Origin: Limnoglobus sp.
GTDB taxonomy: Bacteria > Planctomycetota > Planctomycetia > Gemmatales > Gemmataceae
Direction of reading: 5' to 3'
Assembly (NCBI GenBank): GCA_025353985.1
Contig: JANXNT010000596.1
Location: 1 to 9,013, forward strand
DNA: 9,013 nucleotides
Shown: positions 1-5,841 of the stretch, in pieces
Layout: the number at the start of each line of letters is the position of its first letter
How positions within the stretch are numbered: position 1 is the stretch's first letter
Translations under genes and position numbers: made by a program
Notes under the pieces: model-generated
Databases searched by the model: none
Told to the model about the DNA's origin: nothing
What the model saw: only the letters and a program-made list of their open reading frames with translations

Positions 1-11
1 TGGCGAGTGCC

Positions 12-602
12 GTGAAGACCGACCAGCAGCGGGGCGTCGTGCGGCATCAGGTGTTTGCAGCGGCCCGCGCGGCATCGGCTTCGTTGGATACCGCGCAACT
101 CCTCGATTGGCTTGAAGACACGCTAAAAGTCGTCGCGCCGATCGCCACGCCTGCGGCTTCTCCAGACGTGGCCCCAACGGAGGTTTTCTTCTCGCCGGGC
201 GAATCGTGCTGGCAGCAAATCGCACATCGCTTCGCGACGAGTCGTCGCAGTGCCGACGTTTGCGTGTTCACGATCACCGATGATCGCATCACGCGAACCA
301 TCCTCGATGCCCATCGGCGCGGGCTGGCCATTCGCATTCTCACGGATAACGACAAAGCGTTCGATCTCGGTTCGGACGTGCCGCGATTGCGCGATGCGGG
401 CATCCCCGTGAAGGTCGACGAGACGCCATTTCACATGCACCACAAGTTCGCCATTTTCGACGGCGTGCGCTTGCTCAACGGCAGTTACAACTGGACGCGA
501 AGTGCCGCCGACCAGAACGAAGAGAACATTGTCGACACCGGAAACCCCCTACAAGTGGCCGCATTCGCGAAAGAGTTTCAGCGACTGTGGAGCAGCTTGT
601 AA
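12..602 (+). CDS. Single-HKD phospholipase D-like nuclease/hydrolase (5' end at window edge)
   Basis: PLD-superfamily protein of about 196 residues. One complete catalytic HxKx4Dx6GS motif is visible at residues 143-158: H143, K145, D150, then G157-S158 and N160 in GSYNWT. Acidic residues E170/E171 follow. Upstream, residues 57-135 look like the alpha/beta PLD core (VCVFTITDD, then LAIRILTDN). Residues 1-50 are a helical, weakly conserved N-terminus, and no signal peptide is seen. Family knowledge: proteins with one HKD motif (bacterial Nuc, mitochondrial PLD6) dimerise to build one active site and cleave phosphodiesters in nucleic acid or lipid, so a nuclease is my best guess. Start: GTG at 12 is the first start visible, but the frame is open to base 1 and bases 1-2 are 'tg'. 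The codon straddling the edge could therefore be ATG/GTG/TTG, adding four residues. It lies upstream of a second nuclease-like gene, but 291 bp and a REP doublet separate them, so an operon is unlikely. Confidence 0.85.
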   Translation: MKTDQQRGVVRHQVFAAARAASASLDTAQLLDWLEDTLKVVAPIATPAASPDVAPTEVFFSPGESCWQQIAHRFATSRRSADVCVFTITDDRITRTILDAHRRGLAIRILTDNDKAFDLGSDVPRLRDAGIPVKVDETPFHMHHKFAIFDGVRLLNGSYNWTRSAADQNEENIVDTGNPLQVAAFAKEFQRLWSSL

Positions 603-694
603 TCGGAAATGCCAGCATGGTTAAAAACGAGGTAACGTAACAACGCGACGAAAGTTTTGACGTGCTCTTTGTTGCCAGGGGAATGCGCGATTTT

Positions 695-794
695 GTAGTA
701 GGCACACTCCTTGTGCTGTTCGTATGTAACCAAAACTGCTCACATCGTCGTATGCCGCAAGCCGCCTCAACGGCACATGGAATGTGCCTACTAC
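695..794. repeat. REPIN-like inverted pair of GTAG-footed REP hairpins
   Basis: Two arms, 695-720 and 769-794, are inverted copies of each other, matching at 23 of 26 positions by hand count. The left arm begins GTAGTAGGCACACTCC and the right arm ends GGAATGTGCCTACTAC. Each arm is itself a small palindrome. On the left, GGCACA (701-706) pairs with TGTGCT (712-717), with one G-T pair. On the right, GGCACA (772-777) pairs perfectly with TGTGCC (783-788). The outer feet are GTAG and CTAC, the tetranucleotide that marks REP elements recognised by RAYT (TnpA-REP) transposases. Two inverted REPs about 50 bp apart form the REPIN unit, which is mobilised in trans. The element sits in the gap 603-893, in which I see no gene, clear promoter or strong terminator. 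No further copy was noticed in this window, and no RAYT gene is present. Confidence 0.75.
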
Positions 795-893
795 TTGCAG
801 AATTTGCTACTCGAAATCTCCGCGTTTTGAACCGTACCGAAATGCCATTCGCAAATTGTGGATTTGGTGCTGGACAAAGTGTAGACTCGGGCG

Positions 894-1724
894 ATGGCCA
901 AGACATTCGATGCGACGATGAAGACCCTGATCCGCAATCACGCGGCGGATTGGCTGACGTTCGTCGGCGTGCCGATCGTCGAACCGCCGGAGGTTCTCGA
1001 TACGGATCTCTCGGCGGTCAGTGCGTCGGCCGACACGCTCATTCGCGTCGGAGATCGCGTCATTCACATCGATATCCAAGCTGGCCCGGACGAAAATCTC
1101 GCGCGACGCATGTTGCTGTACAATGTGTTGGCCCACTACCACACGCGATTGCCAGTGCAGTCGACCGTGGTGATATTGCGCTCGAAGGCGACGCGGTCAA
1201 ACTTGCGAGATCGCGTGGCCTACGGCGAGTTGCAATTCGGTTTCGACTTGATTAAAGTCTGGGAACGGCCAGCGGAGGAGTTCCTGACGGGCGGCATCGG
1301 GCTGTTGCCGATGGCCGTGATCGCGCGGCCGCCGTCGGGTCGCACGCGGGAGCAGGCGTTACCCATGTGGGTGGACCGCATCGCCGAGCGCGTGGAAGCC
1401 GAGGCCCCACAAGTGGCCGCCGACATCGTGTTGTCATCGTTTATAATGGCCGGTATGCATGTGTCGCGTGAGGTCATTCAAAAGATCTATCGAGGAGTAT
1501 TCGCGATGAGAGAATCGGTCGCATACGACATCATCATGGAAGAGGGTGCCATCGCACACGCTCATAAAGTGATACTGCGCATGGGAAGCACGCGATTCGG
1601 CACACCTTCGCCGGAGCAGGAGGCCCAGTTGCGAGCGATTGAAAATCTGCCACGACTCGACCGCTTGTTGTCATTGCGATTATTGAAAGTGAAATCGTGG
1701 GATGCGCTCTTGCGCGGGCGTTGA
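894..1724 (+). CDS. Rpn-family / DUF4351-type PD-(D/E)XK nuclease-like protein
   Basis: A 276-residue protein of the recombination-promoting nuclease / 'putative transposase' type common in planctomycetes and cyanobacteria. The N-terminus FDATMKTLI and D38 in DLSAVSA with D47 in SAD fit the start of the nuclease fold. HIDIQ (residues 58-62) is the core strand and is followed by the family pattern RRMLLYN (71-77). In relatives the core usually reads E-x-Q; here it is D60-x-Q62, a conservative change at a presumed metal ligand. Residues about 113-145 carry the WERPAEEFLTGGIGLLPMA segment. Residues about 205-276 are the C-terminal DUF4351-like part, with GSTRFG and KSWDALL. The start is well bounded: an in-frame TAG lies at 882-884 and ATG at 894 is the first start. 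No good Shine-Dalgarno is present. Known Rpn proteins are DNA endonucleases that raise recA-independent recombination; activity here is inference. A broken copy of its C-terminus follows directly. Confidence 0.85.
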   Translation: MAKTFDATMKTLIRNHAADWLTFVGVPIVEPPEVLDTDLSAVSASADTLIRVGDRVIHIDIQAGPDENLARRMLLYNVLAHYHTRLPVQSTVVILRSKATRSNLRDRVAYGELQFGFDLIKVWERPAEEFLTGGIGLLPMAVIARPPSGRTREQALPMWVDRIAERVEAEAPQVAADIVLSSFIMAGMHVSREVIQKIYRGVFAMRESVAYDIIMEEGAIAHAHKVILRMGSTRFGTPSPEQEAQLRAIENLPRLDRLLSLRLLKVKSWDALLRGR

Positions 1725-1727
1725 ACG
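1684..1727 (+). repeat. Direct repeat, copy 1 (3' tail of intact Rpn-like gene)
   Basis: This 44-bp block covers the last codons of the intact Rpn-like gene (KVKSWDALLRGR and the stop) plus the three bases after the stop. It recurs 263 bp downstream at 1947-1990 with a single difference (C at 1709, T at 1972), a synonymous Leu codon change. The identity is far higher than over the rest of the duplicated segment. Confidence 0.85.
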
Positions 1728-1741
1728 TGACGTTGACAGAA

Positions 1742-1987
1742 ACGATCTATCGGGGAGTCATTTCGATGGAAGATTCCGATTCCGTTGCGTTCGACATCAT
1801 TCGGTAAGAGGGTGCCATTTGCCAAGCCCGTAAAATACTACTGTGCCAAGGAAGAACGCTGTTCGGTAAGCCTACGTCCGAGCAGAAGTCCCAAATGGAA
1901 GCAATAGAAAATCTGCCACGACTGAACCGGTTGTTTATGCGACTACTGAAAGTGAAATCGTGGGATGCGCTTTTGCGCGGGCGTTGA
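1742..1987 (+). pseudogene. Broken tandem copy of the Rpn/DUF4351-type C-terminus
   Basis: Translated in one frame, this segment matches residues about 197-276 of the gene just upstream. It starts TIYRGV, continues through EGAI and AIENLPRL, and ends KVKSWDALLRGR. It carries an in-frame TAA at 1805-1807 where the intact copy has Glu. There are two in-frame length changes: two extra codons near 1772-1780 and one missing codon near 1934. The N-terminal nuclease domain is absent, so it cannot make an active enzyme. By hand count about 73% of bases match the intact copy up to the 3' tail, but 43 of 44 match in the tail. Multiple-of-three indels suggest it diverged as a coding sequence before being broken. 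The match may start as far up as a GTG at 1727. It ends 12 bp before the next gene and shares that gene's frame. Confidence 0.85.
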
Positions 1988-1990
1988 ACG
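1947..1990 (+). repeat. Direct repeat, copy 2 (3' tail of Rpn-like pseudogene)
   Basis: Second copy of the 44-bp block found at 1684-1727, differing at one base. It covers the end and stop codon of the pseudogene and ends 9 bp before the start codon of the double-MBL gene. The two copies could support deletion of the intervening 263 bp by homologous or slippage events. Confidence 0.85.
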
Positions 1991-1999
1991 GTACCAATT

Positions 2000-3946
2000 A
2001 TGAAAAATATCCTTCTCTCGATCCTGTTCCTCGTCGGGTGTGGCCCGCTGTGTGCGGCGGAATTTTCCCAGCCGGATGCGAAGGCGATGCCGGATTTGTT
2101 CGTCTGGGCCGACAGGTGTAACGTGTGGGTGTTGCGCGATGGGGATGCGGCGTTGTTGGTGAACCTCGGCGATGGTAGTGTGCTCGATCACCTCGCGAAG
2201 ATCGGCGTGAAACGGGTCGAATGGGTGTTGTTTACCGATCATCATCGCGAGCAATGCCAGGGCGCGCCGAAGATTGTGCGCAGTGTCACGAAAGTCGCTG
2301 CGCCCGAACTCGAAAAGGCGTTCTTCGAAACGCCGACGGAGTTCCGCAAAATGAACGCGAGCCTTCGCGATGCGTTTGCGATTCATGGAACCAGTTACGT
2401 GCGGCCACCGATCCAGCCGATCCCGCTCGATCGCACGCTCGCGATCGACGAGACGTTCGTTTGGCACGGTCGCAAAATCGCATGCCTCGACACGCGCGGG
2501 ACCAGCCCCGGCGGCATGACGTATCGGCTGCAAGAGAATGGCCACGCGATTGCGTTCAGCGGCGATGTCATGCTCGACGGCGCGAAAATGCACACGTGGT
2601 TCGACACCGAATGGGACTACGGCTTCGCTGCGGGTATCCGGGCGTTGCGGAAGTCGGTGACCCAACTGACGGACTCTGCGCCGGCCTGGCTGCTGCCGTC
2701 GCACGGCCCGGCGGTGGCGAATCCGGCAACGCAACTTCGCGAATATCAGGCGAAATTGCAACAATTCGAGGCGCTTTACGTACGCGGTTACCGCGTCGAA
2801 GATACCTCGGCGTATCACGATCCGCTTTCGAAGCCGACACTCGTGACCGATGTTGCGCAGGTTTCGCCGCATTTGTTCAAGTTCAAACGCAAGAAGTTTT
2901 GGCCGAACTTCAGCCTGATTCTCGCCGACAGCGGGCGGGCACTCGTGGTCGATTGCGGGCTGCTGGACATCAAGTTTCTCGATGAATCGCTGGAAGGAAT
3001 GCGGAAGCATTACGGTTTGAAAGCGATCGATGCCGTCGTGATTAGCCACATGCACGGCGACCATTTCCTCGAAGCCAGCCACCTGCGCGAGAAGTGGGGC
3101 ACGAAGATTTGGGCACTCGACCGCATGGTCGAAAAGATGGAGCACCCCGAACGGTTCGACTACGCCGCCCCGATTCAGGCGTACGGCAAGAAAGCCGCCG
3201 ATGGCACGCCGCTTCGTGGCGTGCGCGTGGATCGCGGGTTCAAATCGGGTGAAACGATCGACTGGGAAGGCCACAAATTTACCATCGACTGGATGCCGGG
3301 CCAGACGGAATTCGCGCTCTGTTTCCACGGCCAAATCGATGGCCGCAAAGTCGCGTTTACCGGCGATAACATTTTCGGCGACCCCGAAGATCCCCGGCAG
3401 ACCGGCCACGAAGCCGTCGTCGCGCACAACAGCGCGATCTTCGAGGAAGGTTACATTTACGGCGCGGAATATCTGAAAAAACTCAAGCCCGATCTGCTGA
3501 TGGGCGGCCACTCGTACGTGATGGATCGCCCGACCGAGTTCATCGAACGCTACCGAAAATGGTCGTACGAAATGCGCGATTCGTTCCAGACACTCAGCTC
3601 CGAAAAAGACTACCAATACGGGTTCGATCCGTTCTGGGTTCGCGCGGAACCGTATCGTTCGACGGTGAAGACGGGGGAGACGATCGAATTGAAAATTGAA
3701 GTGCGGAACTTTCAAAAACAGATGCAAACGCATCGCATCGAGATTCATACGCCGCCGGGCCTAATCGCGGAACCGCGATTTCTCGAAGGCCAACTCGCAG
3801 CCGAGGCACGGGCGAAGTTTAGCGTTCGCCTGAAGGCGGCACCGGGTGCAAAACCGGGGGTGCAGATCGTCGCATTCGACATCACACGCGATGGCAAACG
3901 CAAGGGCGAACTGTTCGACGCCATCGTGGAAATCGTAAAGCCATAG
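2000..3946 (+). CDS. Exported protein with two metallo-beta-lactamase folds and a C-terminal beta domain
   Basis: 648 residues. The signal peptide is clear: MKN, a hydrophobic run, then L11-V-G-C14, which fits a lipobox. Signal peptidase I cleavage after CAA (18-20) is the alternative. Domain 1 (about 33-255) is a degenerate MBL fold. In the HxHxDH position it has D80-H-H82-R-E84-Q85; it retains FSGD (D189) and PSHG (H235). Domain 2 (about 285-520) is better preserved, with H350-M-H352-G-D354-H355, FTGDN (D456) and GGHS (H504). The usual third His of the PGHT motif is Gln435 (MPGQTEFA). Residues about 545-645 look like an Ig/NEW3-like beta domain. Known MBL folds hydrolyse esters, lactones, thioesters or phosphodiesters; the substrate here is unknown. 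Start: an in-frame TGA at 1985-1987 and a signal peptide directly at ATG 2000 fix it, though no Shine-Dalgarno is visible. Its promoter must lie within or before the Rpn remnant. Confidence 0.85.
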   Translation: MKNILLSILFLVGCGPLCAAEFSQPDAKAMPDLFVWADRCNVWVLRDGDAALLVNLGDGSVLDHLAKIGVKRVEWVLFTDHHREQCQGAPKIVRSVTKVAAPELEKAFFETPTEFRKMNASLRDAFAIHGTSYVRPPIQPIPLDRTLAIDETFVWHGRKIACLDTRGTSPGGMTYRLQENGHAIAFSGDVMLDGAKMHTWFDTEWDYGFAAGIRALRKSVTQLTDSAPAWLLPSHGPAVANPATQLREYQAKLQQFEALYVRGYRVEDTSAYHDPLSKPTLVTDVAQVSPHLFKFKRKKFWPNFSLILADSGRALVVDCGLLDIKFLDESLEGMRKHYGLKAIDAVVISHMHGDHFLEASHLREKWGTKIWALDRMVEKMEHPERFDYAAPIQAYGKKAADGTPLRGVRVDRGFKSGETIDWEGHKFTIDWMPGQTEFALCFHGQIDGRKVAFTGDNIFGDPEDPRQTGHEAVVAHNSAIFEEGYIYGAEYLKKLKPDLLMGGHSYVMDRPTEFIERYRKWSYEMRDSFQTLSSEKDYQYGFDPFWVRAEPYRSTVKTGETIELKIEVRNFQKQMQTHRIEIHTPPGLIAEPRFLEGQLAAEARAKFSVRLKAAPGAKPGVQIVAFDITRDGKRKGELFDAIVEIVKP

Positions 3947-3949
3947 CGA

Positions 3950-4645
3950 CTAGCGTTGGTCAGGTTCGGCCACCATGCGGACGTACCGTGCGAGGAGCAT
4001 TTGCACGGCCATGATCGTTTGCCATTCGTCGAAACCGAGGCGGACTTCGGTGCCGTCTTCGTTGGATTCGATGTTTTCGGTGGCGATGGTGAGGCCGCGA
4101 TGGAGGTAGTCGAAGACTTCGGAAATGCGTGCAGATTGCGAACCGGACAGTTTCATCGGCAGTGGCGGAATGTCGACATCGCGCGGACTCCAATCGGTGC
4201 TCGAACCGACTTCGCTGATACTGCGACGAGATTCGTCGACGGAGACTTTGCCCGATGCCCCCATACCGGCGGCGAGTTCTTCGGCGCGAAGCGTATGCAC
4301 GGCCTGCGACATCGATTTCACGGGCGGGGTGCCACGGCGTAACGCGATTTCTTCCATCGTACCGAACAGCAACATCGACCGGCCCACCGAGACTTGATCG
4401 CCGGGCCGCAATCGCCGGATTTGCACGGTGGTGCCGTTGACTCGGGTTCCGTTGGTGCTTTCGAGATCGGTGATGATGATATCGCCATCTTCGTGCTGCA
4501 CTTTGGCGTGGTAACGGCTGATTCGCTCGTCGTTCAGGCGCAGTCCATTGCCTTCTTCGCGGCCAATCGTAACGGGTATCGATAAATCGCGAAATACGCG
4601 ACCTTTATCGACGCCTTCTAACACGAGGAATGTGACAGTTGGCAT
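3950..4645 (-). CDS. FHA-domain protein
   Basis: 231 residues from ATG at 4645. The N-terminal forkhead-associated domain (about 1-100) has all hallmark motifs: GRE (28-30, R29), SRYHA (43-47, S43 and H46) and STNGT (63-67). FHA domains bind phosphothreonine peptides, so the protein probably reads Ser/Thr kinase output in the cytoplasm. Residues 101-165 are a low-complexity, Ser-rich linker. Residues about 166-230 form a helical segment I do not recognise (FDEWQTIMAVQMLLARYVRMV). Start choice: a TTG at 4660 would add five residues (MEGSR), but ATG 4645 has GGAAGGG six bases upstream and puts the beta-strand start PTVTFLVLEG at the N-terminus. It follows miaA on the same strand after 198 bp, with its own promoter candidate, and converges on the double-MBL gene with 3 bp between stops. 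No kinase gene lies nearby in the window. Confidence 0.9.
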   Translation of the reverse strand: MPTVTFLVLEGVDKGRVFRDLSIPVTIGREEGNGLRLNDERISRYHAKVQHEDGDIIITDLESTNGTRVNGTTVQIRRLRPGDQVSVGRSMLLFGTMEEIALRRGTPPVKSMSQAVHTLRAEELAAGMGASGKVSVDESRRSISEVGSSTDWSPRDVDIPPLPMKLSGSQSARISEVFDYLHRGLTIATENIESNEDGTEVRLGFDEWQTIMAVQMLLARYVRMVAEPDQR

Positions 4646-4651
4646 ACGCGA

Positions 4652-4658
4652 CCCTTCC
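4652..4658 (-). promoter_or_regulatory. Shine-Dalgarno site deciding the FHA gene start
   Basis: On the minus strand this reads GGAAGGG, six bases before ATG 4645. It overlaps the alternative TTG start region (4660), so it argues for the ATG. The other starts in the window have no comparable site. Confidence 0.65.
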
Positions 4659-4670
4659 AAGCCAATGCGA

Positions 4671-4688
4671 GCACGAAACGAATCGTGC
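4671..4688. other. Small hairpin in the FHA gene leader
   Basis: GCACGA (4671-4676) and TCGTGC (4683-4688) are perfect inverted repeats around a six-base AACGAA loop. On the minus strand the hairpin would sit in the untranslated leader, about 12 bases before the Shine-Dalgarno site. There is no U-tract, so it is not a terminator. It may be chance; a role in leader structure is speculative. Confidence 0.3.
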
Positions 4689-4782
4689 CTTCTCGAACGT
4701 ATTCGAAAGTTACCACCATAGCTATAGAACGCAAAGCCGAGGCGAGAGCAGAGAATCGGCGCGCTTTCCGTAACTAGGGTCT

Positions 4783-4811
4783 ATCTTTGCGACTTGTAAC
4801 GCAATTGTCAA
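4783..4811 (-). promoter_or_regulatory. Candidate sigma-70-type promoter for the FHA gene
   Basis: On the minus strand a perfect TTGACA -35 (4811-4806) is followed, after 17 bases, by AAAGAT (4788-4783), a weak -10 matching three of six positions. It lies in the 198-bp gap between miaA and the FHA gene and would give a leader of roughly 130 nt. This suggests the FHA gene is not solely dependent on miaA transcription. Confidence 0.4.
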
Positions 4812-4843
4812 TTCATTATTCTGCACAAATCCGATTATCTAGA

Positions 4844-5785
4844 TTATATTTTCGCCGGCAATAGGCACAAGTCTGCGATTTCCCCAATAATATCAGCCGA
4901 ATCGGCTGCCACGGCCGTGCAAAATTTTAAGCTGCGAAACCACGTTAATTGCCGCTTGGCGAACTGCCGCGTGCGCATCTGAATGTGCGCGATTGTCGCT
5001 TCCACATCGGTGGTTTCGCTTTCAAGCAGTGCGAACAGTTCCCGATACCCGAGTGCCTGACCCGCCTCGCGGCTCAGCGGTTGCGCACGCAACCTGCGGG
5101 CTTCTTCGAGCCAACCGGCATCGAACATCGTGCGAACGCGGCGATCGATTCGCGCGTACAGCTCTTCGCGGGGCCATTCCAAGATTACACATGGTATCGA
5201 CGCGGTCGCCGGTGTCGCATTCGCGAAACTCGGCGAATCCCACGTTTGCTGAAACGAACTGAGCGGCTTTCCCGTCAGGTCGTAGACTTCGAGCGCCCGC
5301 ACCACGCGGCGAACGTCGTTCGGGTGCAATCGCGCCGCCGATTTCGCATCAATGGCCATCAGTTGCGCGTGCAATTTCGGCAGACCGTGCTGTTCGGCAA
5401 ACGCATCCCATTTCGCGCGAATGAGCGGATCGGCGGGCGGGGCGTCGAACAACCCGTGGCGAATCGCCTTCAGGTACAGCGGCGTGCCCCCGACGAACAG
5501 CGGTCGTTTGCCTCGCGCGCGAATCTCCGCACAGACGCTCGTCGCCCGCGCCAACCACCACGCCACATTCGCCGATTCATGCGGTTCGAGTTCGTCGATG
5601 AGATGGTGCGGCACCTCGGCCCGTTCCTGTGCCGTCGGTTTCGCGGTACCGATGTCCATGCCACGATAAACCGTCATCGAATCCATCGCAAGAATTTCCG
5701 CGCCGATCCGCTTCGCCAAAGCCACCGCCACCGCCGACTTCCCGCTACCCGTCGGCCCAGTGAGTAGGATTGCATCGGAGAACAT
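4844..5785 (-). CDS. miaA: tRNA dimethylallyltransferase MiaA
   Basis: 313 residues, normal for MiaA (E. coli 316). It transfers a dimethylallyl group from DMAPP to N6 of A37 in tRNAs reading UNN codons, the first step towards (methylthio-)isopentenyladenosine. Motifs in order: P-loop GPTGSGKS (10-17); DSMTVYRGMDIGTAKP (35-50) with the conserved catalytic Asp as D35; GGTPLYLKA (99-107); HPNDVRRVVRALEVY (154-168); QALGYREL (243-250); and the C-terminal signature TRQFAKRQLTWFR (272-284). Start: ATG 5785 places the P-loop ten residues in, as usual. The frame stays open upstream to 6181, but that extension is Arg/His-rich and overlaps the TIM-barrel gene in another frame, so it is not coding. No Shine-Dalgarno is visible. 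It lies 56 bp after the TIM-barrel gene on the same strand and could be cotranscribed with it. No truncation or missing key residue was seen. Confidence 0.97.
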   Translation of the reverse strand: MFSDAILLTGPTGSGKSAVAVALAKRIGAEILAMDSMTVYRGMDIGTAKPTAQERAEVPHHLIDELEPHESANVAWWLARATSVCAEIRARGKRPLFVGGTPLYLKAIRHGLFDAPPADPLIRAKWDAFAEQHGLPKLHAQLMAIDAKSAARLHPNDVRRVVRALEVYDLTGKPLSSFQQTWDSPSFANATPATASIPCVILEWPREELYARIDRRVRTMFDAGWLEEARRLRAQPLSREAGQALGYRELFALLESETTDVEATIAHIQMRTRQFAKRQLTWFRSLKFCTAVAADSADIIGEIADLCLLPAKI

Positions 5786-5841
5786 GGGATTGCCTGAATA
5801 TAAGTGACGTCCACGCACTTCGCTACGCCTGCGCGTCGCGG

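Noticed and set aside
603..694. Possible terminator after the PLD-like gene
   Set aside because: No GC-rich stem followed by a T-run was found; only the REP hairpins further down could act as transcript ends, and they lack a U-tract.
662..1255. A 197-codon plus-strand open frame across the REPIN and the start of the Rpn-like gene
   Set aside because: Its second half is an Arg-rich shadow of the Rpn-like gene in another frame, and its first half runs through the REP hairpins. No domain is visible.
1..1990. A two-nuclease defence or mobile island (PLD-like plus Rpn-like)
   Set aside because: The genes are separated by 291 bp and a REP doublet, and there is no helicase, methylase, integrase, att site or target duplication. 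Proximity alone does not support a system.
1943..3748. A 601-codon minus-strand open frame opposite the double-MBL gene
   Set aside because: It has no recognisable domain and is rich in Arg, His and Val. It lies opposite a plus-strand gene with a signal peptide and MBL motifs. Long antisense frames are expected in GC-rich coding DNA.
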